From assembly GCA_964578885.1 (NCBI GenBank), contig CAZOEO010000006.1, positions 62,001 to 126,000 of the forward strand: a DNA stretch of 64,000 nucleotides, given 5' to 3'. Below, piece by piece: positions 1-9,276 of this stretch. The translations under genes and the position numbers were made by a program. The notes below the pieces were generated by a model. That model was not told the DNA's origin. It made no database searches and worked only from the letters and a program-made list of their open reading frames with translations. The stretch comes from CAZRHR01 sp964578885 (GTDB taxonomy: Bacteria > Bacteroidota > Bacteroidia > CAIKAF01). How positions within the stretch are numbered: the stretch's first letter is position 1; each line of letters opens with the position of its first letter.

Positions 1-1876
1 AGGTTCCGTAATCGGAAGTGGCCACTCCTTTGCACTCTTTCAAAGTTTTAGGAGTGGGAGGCAAACTTTCAGTCACTACGGCAAAACGGATTTTACCGCC
101 GTCCTGACTGGTCGGTGAAATGCCTTTGGGTGTGGTGACAACCGCCACCAAAGGTTGTTCTCCTTCGGCGTATAATCCTTCCAGAACAATCACATTGTCC
201 GCCACTTTTTTATTCAAAATGGCCACAAACTTATCTTTGGTCATGGCACCGGAAAGCAGTTTGGGTGCTAGTTTTCTGGCTTCCGCTTCCACTTTGGCAT
301 CTTTACAATCAATAATGAAAGCTCGCTTACGTGGTCCCCACATGTATTTATCGCGGTTGGCCTGATGGAAAGCCTCCAAGCCAGCGGTGTCGCGTACAGA
401 ACGCTTCCAAACCTTTTGGTCCATGAGTGCAAATAACAAAATGCCTTCGCGGTACTCGCGAACCAAATAGAAGAAGGCCATATCTTCCTCTGGAAGTGAT
501 GCTTCTTTATGCGCCAGCAATTCCTTTTCCACGAAAGCGTCTATACCATTGGTTCTAAAGTTGCAACCGGTAACGGGCTTGTCGATAGGAAGCGTGGTCA
601 AAAACTCAGCTACGGCACTCCAATTCAGTGTTTTTCCTGCAAATTTTATGGCCCACTGGTTCGCAAAAGGTTGAAGCATTTCAGGTTTGTAGGGCTGTTC
701 CCCCATGGCTTGAAGAATGCTTTGCAGCACAGTTTCATTCTGTGAAAAGGCATATTGCTGCTTCAGACGATTTACTAAAACCTGTTTGGGAACAGCCCAA
801 CGGGAGGTTTTAGATAAGCTGCGAACCAGGTCTGGTTTCAAAACAGAAAAAGTGGGAATTCCCGGCGCCTCGATGAGACGAATCAAATGATATCCTTCCG
901 GAGTTTCGATGGGCATGGACACCTCGTCCTGTTTTTTCAGCGAAAAAGCGGCCTCTTCAAAAGCTGCAGGGTAAGTATTGATCCCAAAAGCAGGAAGTTC
1001 TCCACCACGTGATGCGGAATTTGGGCTTTCAGAATAATTACGCACCACCTCAGCCCAGGGGGTTCCAGCCGCCAGTTGAGCGCGCGCTTCCATGATACGG
1101 TTGTACGACATTTTCTTTTTTTCCGCATCCTGCATATCGGCCTGAACGAAGATGTGGGCTATTTTAATCCGTCCACGGGCCGGACGTTCCTTTTGAACGC
1201 GGATGAGGTGATAGCCCAAAGAGGTTCTTACCACATTAGAAATACCATTCACCGGTGTCTGATACACTTCCAGCTCATAGGAAAGTCCCATTCCGGGAGC
1301 CGTTACCCAACCCAGATATCCTTGACTGGATTTGGTCACGGAATCCTGTGAAAATTGTAAAACGGCCGAAGGAAAAGTGATTTTTCCGGCGATGAGATCC
1401 TGACGGATTTTGGAAATGGTTCGGAAAGCCTTCAGCGTATCCTGGGGAGAAGCACAGCGATCTACCCGAATGAGCAGATGGGAAATTTCCCGGTCGGTTT
1501 GCATGCGCTGGTAAGTGCTTCTAAGCAATTGTCCTTCCGCGGCTGTATCGCGCAAATAAGGACCGGAAAGTTGACGAACATAAGAGCCCAGTTCCAGGTT
1601 AAAGGCCCTGGATGTGTCCATTCCCAAATCTCTGGCTTCACGGACTTTTAGTTTGAAAACGGAGAAAAGCTCCATGTATTCGTCGAGGGCCTGTTTGGTT
1701 ACGGGTCCTTTTTGATTGTTCTTTTTGAAAATAGCCTCGAACTCGGAAAGATAAATGGGTTCGGCACCTACGGTCATCACCACGGCATCATTGGGAATCC
1801 TGGGTTGCGCCATAAGGAGGCAAGGAAGCAAGAGGCCCGCAATCATTCCAGAGAAATGCAAAATCCGGTTCATCAT
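1..1876 (-). CDS. Peptidylprolyl isomerase (PpiC/SurA-type foldase), partial
   Basis: About 625 codons are open from an ATG pair at 1876/1873 to the left edge, where the gene is cut. The protein starts with a signal peptide (about 24 residues, ending LLMAQ), so it should act in the periplasm. Two parvulin (PpiC) domains follow at roughly residues 130-232 and 236-345. The first has an ISHLLIRV strand and GYLGWV, the second an IAHIFVQAD strand and GGELPAFG. A long C-terminal part has no motif I recognise. Parvulin foldases catalyse cis-trans prolyl isomerisation and escort outer-membrane proteins. A TACTTTCG element at 1901-1908 may be its -7 box. The fold is certain; the exact family member is not. 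Confidence 0.85.
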   Translation of the reverse strand, partial: MMNRILHFSGMIAGLLLPCLLMAQPRIPNDAVVMTVGAEPIYLSEFEAIFKKNNQKGPVTKQALDEYMELFSVFKLKVREARDLGMDTSRAFNLELGSYVRQLSGPYLRDTAAEGQLLRSTYQRMQTDREISHLLIRVDRCASPQDTLKAFRTISKIRQDLIAGKITFPSAVLQFSQDSVTKSSQGYLGWVTAPGMGLSYELEVYQTPVNGISNVVRTSLGYHLIRVQKERPARGRIKIAHIFVQADMQDAEKKKMSYNRIMEARAQLAAGTPWAEVVRNYSESPNSASRGGELPAFGINTYPAAFEEAAFSLKKQDEVSMPIETPEGYHLIRLIEAPGIPTFSVLKPDLVRSLSKTSRWAVPKQVLVNRLKQQYAFSQNETVLQSILQAMGEQPYKPEMLQPFANQWAIKFAGKTLNWSAVAEFLTTLPIDKPVTGCNFRTNGIDAFVEKELLAHKEASLPEEDMAFFYLVREYREGILLFALMDQKVWKRSVRDTAGLEAFHQANRDKYMWGPRKRAFIIDCKDAKVEAEARKLAPKLLSGAMTKDKFVAILNKKVADNVIVLEGLYAEGEQPLVAVVTTPKGISPTSQDGGKIRFAVVTESLPPTPKTLKECKGVATSDYGT

Positions 1877-2348
1877 TAATTAGATTTCAATTTAAGCCTA
1901 CGAAAGTACACTTTCCCTTGGAAAATGCCATAACAAATTCTTCGGTGTTTTCCACGGACTCTTCTTTAATTCAGGAACACAAGGGGTTGGTTCGTCCGCG
2001 CTCGTTGACGCAAATCCAATGAGTTGAATCAATAATCACCCTTTCGGAAAAAGCCAGGTAAAACGATAAGTGGTGACGCCGGTTTTCTGCGTGATGTCCA
2101 TGGCTTATTCGTTTCAGGAAAAGACATACCAATCGTCCAAAAATCCTTTTTTTGAAGCCGTCGAACAGCTGCGAGATGTCACTTTTCCTGACAAAAAAGT
2201 GGAAATGAGAGGAACTGAACAGCACCTTAATGAACACAAAAATGTTGCCAACCGTTTTACCCGAAAAGGTCACAGACATGGGTATCCGCAGGTATTCTGG
2301 CGGGCCATAGAGACAGGAAAAACGAAGGGTACTGCTTATGAAAAAACA
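1877..2348. other. Gene gap with no supported gene
   Basis: These 472 bases lie between kdsA and the foldase, both on the minus strand. Open frames exist on both strands, including a plus-strand one that runs on antisense through kdsA. None gives a protein I recognise. The right part could be decayed coding sequence, but I cannot show that. Confidence 0.5.
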
Positions 2349-3143
2349 TCAAGAGCCCAGGGCGTGGATACGCAGCAAAGTGGACATAAAAGTTTCAAAC
2401 TCTGCCAAAGGAATCATGTTAGGTCCGTCGCTCCAGGCGGAGTCCGGATCAGGATGCGTTTCGATAAAAAATCCATCGACTCCCACAGCAGCAGCGGCTT
2501 TGGCCAGATGAATGGCCATGGCCCGGTTTCCTCCGGAAGCGTCTCCCAATCCACCGGGTTGTTGCACAGAATGAGTCACATCAAAAATCACGGGGCCAAA
2601 TGCCCTCATGATGGGCAGACTTCTAAAATCGACCACCAAATCGTGATAGCCGAAAGTAGTCCCGCGTTCGGTGAGCCACACTTGCGCCGCACCAGCAGAA
2701 TCGGCCTTGGCTTTGGCGTGCGCCATGGCTTCGGGGGCCAGAAACTGTCCTTTTTTAATATTAACGATGCGTCCGGTGGCGCCGGCGGCAAGAATTAAAT
2801 CGGTTTGCCGACAAAGAAAAGCCGGAATTTGCAGCACATCTGCCACTTCGGCTACGGCTTTTACCTGATGGCTTTCGTGCACATCGGTTAAAATGGGTAA
2901 ACCAAACCTACGACGGACTTCTTCCAAAATCCGCAACGCTTCTTGCATGCCAGGGCCTCGTTTGGCATGCAGGGCGGTACGGTTGGCTTTGTCGAAGGAA
3001 CTTTTAAAAACAAGATGAATCTTCCATTTCTCCCGAAGACCGGCCAGATGTTCTGCCGTTTTAAACACCAAATCTTCTGATTCGATAACGCAAGGGCCTG
3101 CTATAAACAGCGGTTTTTCCTGCGGTAAAAAAAGGTTATCCAT
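2349..3143 (-). CDS. kdsA: 3-deoxy-8-phosphooctulonate (Kdo-8-P) synthase
   Basis: This 264-residue protein has the usual KdsA length. It condenses phosphoenolpyruvate with arabinose-5-phosphate to make Kdo-8-phosphate for lipopolysaccharide. Family motifs are FIAGPCVIES near residue 14, FKSSFDKANR, TDVHE, IPAFLCRQTD, IKKGQFLAP and FDVTHSVQQPG. Cys18 in the GPCVIES loop matches the metal-binding cysteine of the metal-dependent KdsA class, so this enzyme is probably metal-dependent (inference). Its start overlaps the end of kdsD by 8 bases, so the two genes are translated as one operon and catalyse consecutive steps. I see no terminator directly downstream. Confidence 0.97.
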   Translation of the reverse strand: MDNLFLPQEKPLFIAGPCVIESEDLVFKTAEHLAGLREKWKIHLVFKSSFDKANRTALHAKRGPGMQEALRILEEVRRRFGLPILTDVHESHQVKAVAEVADVLQIPAFLCRQTDLILAAGATGRIVNIKKGQFLAPEAMAHAKAKADSAGAAQVWLTERGTTFGYHDLVVDFRSLPIMRAFGPVIFDVTHSVQQPGGLGDASGGNRAMAIHLAKAAAAVGVDGFFIETHPDPDSAWSDGPNMIPLAEFETFMSTLLRIHALGS

Positions 3144-4077
3144 AAATATCGTGCAATCGGATGAGACCCAGTAATTGTCGGTTGGTTTGAATTACAGGAA
3201 GTACCAGCAGTTTATTGGTTCTGTTTTCCATGGTTTCCAGCGCTTGTGCCAGGCTGGCATCGGGCGAAATGGTGATGGGCGTTCGGTGCATGACTTCTCC
3301 GGCCGTATGGGCATCCAAAGAGCCGTGGGCCAACAACCACCGACGAATATCGCCTTCGGTAATGATGCCGAGCAATTCACCGTTTTTCACCACACAGGCT
3401 GCGCCCAGATTTTTTTCTGTCATGGCCAAAAGAACCTCACGCATAGGCGTATCAGGCTGAACCTGAGCGGGCTGCTGCATCACCTCTCGCACAGAGAGCG
3501 AAACATTTTTTCCAAGTTGCCCGGCGGGGTGAATGGCTTTAAATCCTTCGGCAGAGAAACCGCGCAGTTGTGCCAGCGAGAAGCCAAGCATTTCTCCCGC
3601 CATTTGCGCGACCATTAGGCTTACGGAAGGTGCGAGATTTAACGCGTCCGCTTCCCGATGGACGCTACAATCCAGTCCATTTTTAAAATAAGGCCAAAGC
3701 GGAGAGGTTTCGTTTCCGATTAGACCGAACAAAGCGATTTGCCGGGCGCAGGCCCATTGCGCAATGCCCAGCAATTCCGGCCCGGAGCCACTTTTACTTA
3801 ACAACACCAAAGCGTCGTTGGGTTGCACCCCGCCTAAATCGCCATGAAAAGCTTCTGCAGCATGCAGAAATTGAGCTGGAAATCCCAATCCTCGCCATGT
3901 GGCGGCAAGCCGTTGGGCCACAAGTCCGGTTTTTCCCAATCCCACAAACAGAAATTGCCCCTGTATTTTCCCAAGGGCCTGCACCATGTCCGGAAATGCG
4001 GCATTCCATCGCGTAGCAAGCGGTGCCATTCCCTGGGCATAGGCTAAAAGCATTTCATGATGAGACATGGCTGACAT
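3136..4077 (-). CDS. kdsD: D-arabinose-5-phosphate isomerase
   Basis: The gene codes for 313 residues. An N-terminal SIS sugar-isomerase domain contains VGLGKTGLVAQR and LLSKSGSGPELL. Two C-terminal CBS domains follow, including ITISPDASLAQALE and ITEGDIRRW. KdsD converts ribulose-5-phosphate to arabinose-5-phosphate, the substrate of the overlapping kdsA. Start choice: a TAnnTTTG box at 4082-4089 lies only 4 bases upstream of the ATG at 4077. Either the mRNA is leaderless, or translation begins at the second ATG (4068, MSHHEM). Confidence 0.95.
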   Translation of the reverse strand: MSAMSHHEMLLAYAQGMAPLATRWNAAFPDMVQALGKIQGQFLFVGLGKTGLVAQRLAATWRGLGFPAQFLHAAEAFHGDLGGVQPNDALVLLSKSGSGPELLGIAQWACARQIALFGLIGNETSPLWPYFKNGLDCSVHREADALNLAPSVSLMVAQMAGEMLGFSLAQLRGFSAEGFKAIHPAGQLGKNVSLSVREVMQQPAQVQPDTPMREVLLAMTEKNLGAACVVKNGELLGIITEGDIRRWLLAHGSLDAHTAGEVMHRTPITISPDASLAQALETMENRTNKLLVLPVIQTNRQLLGLIRLHDIYG

Positions 4078-4081
4078 GATG

Positions 4082-4089
4082 CAAAGTTA
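4082..4089 (-). promoter_or_regulatory. -7 promoter element of kdsD-kdsA
   Basis: Read on the minus strand this is TAACTTTG, a full match to the Bacteroidota -7 consensus TAnnTTTG. No good -33 TTTG is visible at 19 bases. The element ends 4 bases before the ATG at 4077, so the transcript would begin at or within the first codons. Confidence 0.5.
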
Positions 4090-4378
4090 ATTGTAATTCC
4101 TCACGATTAAAGTAACGTGGCTTCTTGTTCATTTATTCCGGCAAACCTAGGAGATCGCCTGTACTGACCATGTGCATCGCAAACTTCATACAGACTACTC
4201 TCCGGCTAACCCAAAATAAGTGCATCTTGGAAACTGCTACGTTAACAACCAGATTTGATCATGATACAACCCAATATAAAACATGCTTAAACCAAACCCT
4301 AAAAACCATACTTTTACCAAACACTTGTTGTAAAATACTAATTTCGCACCCCGCCTTTTAAACAATTATTGTAACACC

Positions 4379-5453
4379 ATGGATTTAAAAGATCAACTGA
4401 AGCAACTTGCTGACAGAACTTTAAAATTAAAAGAGCAAATTCAAACAGAAGAGGCCACCAAAAATGCATTCATTATGCCGTTTTTGCAGATTTTGGGGTA
4501 TGATGTGTTTAATCCATTGGAAGTTGTCCCGGAATTTGTGGCTGATATTGGTTTAAAAAAGGGGGAAAAAATTGATTACGCCATTTTTCTGGATGGCACA
4601 CCCACCATATCTTATCGAATGTAAACATTGGGCTCAAAACCTAAATATCCATGATGGCCAGTTATTGCGATACTTCCATGTGTCAAAAGCAAAATTTGGC
4701 CTTTAGACCAACGGCATCACCTATCGGTTTTATTCTGATTTGGTTGAACCCAATAAAATGGATGAAAAACCATTTTTAGAATTTAACATTAATGACATCA
4801 GAGACAATCAGTTAGATGAGCTGAAAAAATTCCACAAATCCATTTTTGATGTAGACAGCATCATCAATACGGCGAGTGAACTCAAATACACAAACGAACT
4901 TAAAAACATTATCCTTCAGGAATTTACAAATCCTTCTCCCGAATTTGTAAGACACTTTGCCAAAAAAGTTTATCCAAGCGTCATCACGGCAAAAGTATTG
5001 GAGCAGTTCACCAATTTGACTAAAAAATCCATCAGTCAACATATTTCAGATCTGATTACGGAGCGTCTTAAAACTGCGCTAAGCAAGGAAGATGAAGTGG
5101 CCAAGGAACAAGAAGCACTCGAGCAAGCCGAAAAACAAAAAACAGAAGTCAGTAAAGTAGAAACGACTGAGCAAGAACTTGAAGGTTTCCTGATTGTAAA
5201 AACGATTTTACGTCAAAAGATTAGTGCTACACGAATTACGCATAGGGATGCGCAAACCTACTTTGCGATTTTGCTCGACGACAACAACCGCAAAACCATT
5301 TGTAGACTTTATCTAAATGGCTCAAAAAAATATCTGGCCATTTTAGATGAATCCAAAAAGGAAGTCAAAAATGAAATCGGCTCTTTGGACGAGATATTCA
5401 ATTTCTCTGACGAACTATTGCAAGTCATTGATGGTTTGGAACGTGGCAAATAA
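4379..5453 (+). pseudogene. Disrupted HsdR_N-type restriction nuclease gene
   Basis: The reading frame from ATG 4379 resembles the stand-alone HsdR N-terminal nuclease family, about 350 residues. Visible parts are the opening helix, TEEATKNAFIMPFLQILGYD, VPEFVADIG, KIDYAIF, LIECKHW, YRFYSDLVEPNKMDEKPF and a C-terminal part with RDAQTYFAILLDDNNRKTIC. Two lesions break it. A one-base insertion lies around 4607-4610, between GTPTI and LIECKHW. An in-frame TAG at 4704-4706 stands in KFGL*TNG, where relatives have Leu, one base from TTG. The rest, including the catalytic E-x-K motif, is intact, so the decay is recent or due to sequencing error. It encodes no methylase or specificity partner here. 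Confidence 0.8.
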
Positions 5454-5659
5454 TTTGTCATAACCCAACAAGAACACCTTTTCGTTCAAAGGACTTTTTG
5501 TGCTTGTAATCGACCTGTATCATTATTTCATGAACCGGTCGCCAGCATATCTGCTTCAACACCAATTTTCCATTTCCCCTACCCTAAACCGACATTTTGT
5601 CAGTACAATTGGGGTTGGTACGAGTTTTGACTTCTTCCAGCCAAAATATCAATCACGTC

Positions 5660-7474
5660 ATGCAGACCGATCAAATAAAAAAAGGACAAATTCAAGTACA
5701 GACGGAAAACATTTTCCCCATCATCAAAAAGTTTTTGTACGCCGATCAGGACATTTTCATCCGTGAATTGGTGTCGAATGCAGTAGATGCTAACCAGAAA
5801 ATCAAAACCCTGCAATCGGCCGGAGAATTTAAGGGAGAAACAGGCCCACTCGAAGTGCGCGTGGCGGTGGACAAAGACGCTAAAACCATCACTTTCTCCG
5901 ATACTGGCGTAGGTATGACGGAAGAAGAAGTGGAAAAATACCTGAACCAAGTAGCCTTTTCAGGCGCCAGGGAATTTCTCGAAAAATATCAACATGTACA
6001 GGATGGTCAGAGCATTATCGGACATTTTGGCCTAGGTTTTTACTCGGCATTTATGGTGGCCCACCAAGTGGAAGTGGACACATTAAGCTGGAAAGAAGGC
6101 GCCTCATCTGTGCTTTGGACCTGCGACGGAAGTCCGGAATACAGCCTGGCACCCGGACGCAGAACAGAAAGAGGTACCACCATTACCCTGCATGTGGGAG
6201 ACGATGGCCTTGAATTTCTGGAAACGGAAAAAATTGAGGAAATCCTGACCAAATACGGAAAATTCCTCCCCATTCCTGTGTTTTTCCAGGATAAGCAAAT
6301 CAATAATACCCAACCGGCCTGGACCCGCAAACCCGCGGACGTTACGGAGGAAGATTATGCCCAATTTTACAAAGAGCTTTATCCTCAAAGCTTTGAAACA
6401 CCGCTTTTTCACATTCACCTGAATGTAGATTATCCTTTTAACCTCACGGGCATTCTATATTTTCCAAGAATTTCAGAAAAACTCGACCTCCAGCGCAACA
6501 AAATTAGCCTTTACAGCAAACAGGTATTTATCACGGAATCGGTGGAAAACATTGTTCCGGAATATTTAACCCTGCTGCATGGCGTAATCGATTCGCCCGA
6601 TATTCCTTTAAACGTTTCCCGAAGCTACCTGCAAGGAGACAGCAATGTGAAAAAGATTTCGGGACATATTTCTAAAAAAGTGACGGATAAACTGGAAGAA
6701 ATGTTCCGTCAGAACCGGGAAGATTTCACAGAAAAATGGGAAAACATCCGCCTTTTCGTGCAATATGGCAGCGTAACAGACCCCAAATTCGGAGAAAGGG
6801 CCGAAAAGTTTACCCTGTTTAAAACGACAGACCAAACTTACCTGACGCCGGAAGAGTTAAAAGAACAATTTGGCGAAGCCCACACCAACAAAGACGGGAA
6901 AAAAGTGTGGTTATACACCCAGGAGCCAGATGTACACGTGGGTGCCATCCGTGCAGCCAAAGAAAGAGGATACACGGTTTTGGTCATGGATTCCCATATT
7001 GAAGCCCATTATATTGGATTTTTGGAATCTCGCTGGACCGACCAACAGTTCGTGCGTATAGATGCCGGAGTACTCGACAAACTCATCGACAAAGGTTTTG
7101 AAGCGCCCAAAACGGTGACAGACGAGGAAGAAAAAACACTCAAAAGTCTGTTCGAGCAACAAATTACCGAAGGCGGTTACATGGTAAAAACAGAATCTTT
7201 GCCTTCCGACGCACCAGCCATTAGTTTGGTACAGCCGGAATTTATCCGCCGCATGGAAGAAATGCAAATGGTGGCAGGTAAAGCAAAAATGTGGGATATG
7301 CAGGAAGTGGTGGTAAACGTAAACCATCCTTTAATGCGCAAAATTTTAGAGGATAACTCCGAAAATCAGGGAACAAAAATTCGACAAGCCGTAGATTTGG
7401 CGATGCTATCCAAAGGATTGCTGAAAGGCGAGGCGTTGGATCAATTTATCCGTAAAAACATGGAATCCCTTTGA
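5660..7474 (+). CDS. htpG: Molecular chaperone HtpG (Hsp90)
   Basis: The protein is 604 residues from ATG 5660. The frame is open upstream to 5597, but the family begins close to KKGQIQVQTENIFPIIKKF, so the shorter start is preferred. The N-terminal GHKL ATPase shows ELVSNAVDANQK, DTGVGMT and GHFGLGFYSAFMVA. The middle domain shows LNVSRSYLQGD. HtpG is a cytosolic ATP-dependent chaperone dimer. The C-terminal stretch is shorter than in E. coli HtpG, as is common in Bacteroidota. The stop codon overlaps the TTG start of yidD. Confidence 0.97.
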   Translation: MQTDQIKKGQIQVQTENIFPIIKKFLYADQDIFIRELVSNAVDANQKIKTLQSAGEFKGETGPLEVRVAVDKDAKTITFSDTGVGMTEEEVEKYLNQVAFSGAREFLEKYQHVQDGQSIIGHFGLGFYSAFMVAHQVEVDTLSWKEGASSVLWTCDGSPEYSLAPGRRTERGTTITLHVGDDGLEFLETEKIEEILTKYGKFLPIPVFFQDKQINNTQPAWTRKPADVTEEDYAQFYKELYPQSFETPLFHIHLNVDYPFNLTGILYFPRISEKLDLQRNKISLYSKQVFITESVENIVPEYLTLLHGVIDSPDIPLNVSRSYLQGDSNVKKISGHISKKVTDKLEEMFRQNREDFTEKWENIRLFVQYGSVTDPKFGERAEKFTLFKTTDQTYLTPEELKEQFGEAHTNKDGKKVWLYTQEPDVHVGAIRAAKERGYTVLVMDSHIEAHYIGFLESRWTDQQFVRIDAGVLDKLIDKGFEAPKTVTDEEEKTLKSLFEQQITEGGYMVKTESLPSDAPAISLVQPEFIRRMEEMQMVAGKAKMWDMQEVVVNVNHPLMRKILEDNSENQGTKIRQAVDLAMLSKGLLKGEALDQFIRKNMESL

Positions 7475-7704
7475 AGCGTTTCGCCTCCAAACTGCTCATT
7501 TTTCCGTTTCTATTACTGATTCGCATATATCAGTGGTTTATTTCTCCGTGGATGGCGCCGTCCTGCCGTTTTACCCCCACGTGTTCGCATTATGCCATAG
7601 AAGCTCTTCAAAAACATGGATTGTGGCGCGGCGGATGGCTGGCGGCAAAAAGAATAGCCAGCTGCCATCCATGGGGAAAATCCGGTCATGATCCGGTGCC
7701 TTAA
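7471..7704 (+). CDS. yidD: Membrane protein insertion efficiency factor YidD
   Basis: This 77-residue protein has the family core IRIYQWFISPWMAPSCRFTPTCSHYA and the GLWRGGWLAAKRIASCHPW tail, including the conserved cysteines. YidD is a small peripheral membrane protein that helps YidC-dependent insertion. The start is TTG at 7471, overlapping the htpG stop as TTGA, so translation is probably coupled. It normally sits near rnpA and yidC; being joined to htpG is a lineage-specific arrangement. A terminator follows at 7731-7763. Confidence 0.93.
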   Translation: MKRFASKLLIFPFLLLIRIYQWFISPWMAPSCRFTPTCSHYAIEALQKHGLWRGGWLAAKRIASCHPWGKSGHDPVP

Positions 7705-7730
7705 AAATGAAAATTTGGATATCTAAAACT

Positions 7731-7763
7731 AACCCGTTGCGTTGACTTTGCGGCGGGTTTTTT
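7731..7763 (+). terminator. Rho-independent terminator after htpG-yidD
   Basis: A stem of AACCCG pairs with CGGGTT across a 17-base loop that can pair partly inside. A run of six T ends the structure. Confidence 0.6.
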
Positions 7764-8100
7764 AATGATGGTACAGTGGAACCATAGGTATTGTAAAAGC
7801 AAATATCGCCATCAGTGATGCCCGATTTTGCTTGGAATGGTCACATCCAATAAAGGATTGGCACACGGGGAACACCGCGTTTTTCGATGTGGCGAATGCC
7901 AACATTCGATTTAACAGGAAGAAATGCTTCCCGATGAATTGAGACCAGCGGCAAAGGAAGACTGAATACGCGCTAATATTGGCGGGCAATCAATGACCAG
8001 GAACCACCGGCCATCCGGAGAATAGATAATTTTACCATCGCCTGCTCTGCTTGTGGTGTTCGGGATGAGCCATGGTGGGTAAAAACTGTATCTTTGGCGC
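7764..8100. other. Gene gap upstream of the rRNA methyltransferase
   Basis: These 337 bases carry no recognisable gene. A plus-strand frame at about 7770-7940 has protein-like composition but no start in context and no family I know. The only clear signal is the promoter box at 8089-8096. Confidence 0.45.
8089..8096 (+). promoter_or_regulatory. -7 promoter element just before the rlmI-like gene
   Basis: TATCTTTG matches TAnnTTTG in full and ends only 4 bases before the ATG at 8101. The next in-frame ATG would remove the first strands of the PUA domain, so a leaderless mRNA starting at the ATG is the simplest reading. Confidence 0.5.
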
Positions 8101-9273
8101 ATGTGGCAGGCAGAAAATAAAGTAGTTTTAAAAGAAGGAAAGTCCAATATCTTGTCCAGGAAGCATCACTGGATGTTTAGCGGTGCTTTACAAAAATGGG
8201 AACATCCTCCTCAGGAAGGAGAGCTTACGGAAATCATTCAAAAAAATGGAGACGTATTGGCTTATGGGATGGCCGGTTCCGGTTCTATCGCACTTCGGAT
8301 TCTGGGATTTGGACCGCCACCGGCGCAGGTTTTCTTTGCCGAGCCAGCGCTGAAAAAAGCCATTGAGTACCGGAAACGCCTCGGATATTTTCAACAAGCA
8401 GATACCAACGCCTTTCGGCTGGTACATGGAGAAGGAGATGGATTACCCGGTTTGGTTATCGATTGGTACAATGGCCATGTAGTCATTCAGGCTCATCATA
8501 CAGGTTGGCATAGATGGTACGCTTCTATTTGTGACATATTGATGGCCTGTCTACCCATTTCACCGCAAACCATTTTGGCGAAAAATCCAACCCGTGGAGA
8601 AAAAGAATCCGTACAATTCCTGAAAGGGGAAGCACCTTCAGCCTGGATCAGAGAACATGGCTACCGCTTTTTGGCGGATTGGACAGAAGGCCAGAAGACA
8701 GGGATGTTTTTGGATCAAAGGGTTTCCCGGCAATTGGTAAAAGACTGGAGCGCGGGAAAAAATGTACTCAATACCTTTTGCTATACAGGTGGTTTTTCCG
8801 TGATGGCACTTGCTGGTGGAGCCACCAAAGTAACTTCGGTAGATGTCTCTGCCAAGGCCATTGCCGCCACCAATGCGCATGTTCAAGCGAATTTCCCGAA
8901 TGCGCCCCATGAATCAATTACGGCAGATGTATTGCCTTGGCTTGCGCAACATTCCGGGCATTACGACCTGATGGTGGTAGATCCTCCCGCTTTCGCCAAA
9001 TCGGTGCACCATCGGCATGCGGCCATTAAAGCCTACACCCGTCTGAATGCCATGGCGTTGAAAAATATAGTTCCGGGTGGTTTGCTTTTTACTTTTTCAT
9101 GTTCACAGGTAGTAGATACCCAACAATTCCGTCAGGTGTTGGTGAGTGCTGCCATGGAAGCAAACCGTTCCCTGCGTTTGGTGCAGCCCCTCACCCAACC
9201 CGCCGATCATCCGGTGAATCCCTTCCATCCGGAAACAGAATATCTCAAAGGCCTTTTGTTATACGTAGAATAA
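8101..9273 (+). CDS. Class I SAM-dependent rRNA methyltransferase, RlmI/PUA family
   Basis: The protein is 390 residues, the normal length for the RlmI (YccW) family of 23S rRNA cytosine-C5 methyltransferases. An N-terminal PUA domain contains VVLKEGKSNILSRKHHWMFSGAL. It is followed by EGDGLPGLVIDWYNGHVV and TGMFLDQR. The Rossmann SAM motif is LNTFCYTGGFSVMALAGG near residue 222, and VDPPAFAKS is at 293-301. CSQVV, near the C-terminus, carries the cysteine typical of C5 methyltransferases. The stop is 3 bases from the next gene, a MATE transporter, with no clear functional tie. Which rRNA base is modified cannot be read from the sequence. Confidence 0.9.
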   Translation: MWQAENKVVLKEGKSNILSRKHHWMFSGALQKWEHPPQEGELTEIIQKNGDVLAYGMAGSGSIALRILGFGPPPAQVFFAEPALKKAIEYRKRLGYFQQADTNAFRLVHGEGDGLPGLVIDWYNGHVVIQAHHTGWHRWYASICDILMACLPISPQTILAKNPTRGEKESVQFLKGEAPSAWIREHGYRFLADWTEGQKTGMFLDQRVSRQLVKDWSAGKNVLNTFCYTGGFSVMALAGGATKVTSVDVSAKAIAATNAHVQANFPNAPHESITADVLPWLAQHSGHYDLMVVDPPAFAKSVHHRHAAIKAYTRLNAMALKNIVPGGLLFTFSCSQVVDTQQFRQVLVSAAMEANRSLRLVQPLTQPADHPVNPFHPETEYLKGLLLYVE

Positions 9274-9276
9274 ATA

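Noticed and set aside
2070..2798. Plus-strand open frame of 242 codons
   Set aside because: Its right two thirds are antisense to kdsA, whose reading is certain. The left third has protein-like composition but no match I know, so it is not called.
7762..8147. Minus-strand frames of 75-78 codons
   Set aside because: They have no known motif, and one overlaps the start of the rRNA methyltransferase. They look like chance frames.
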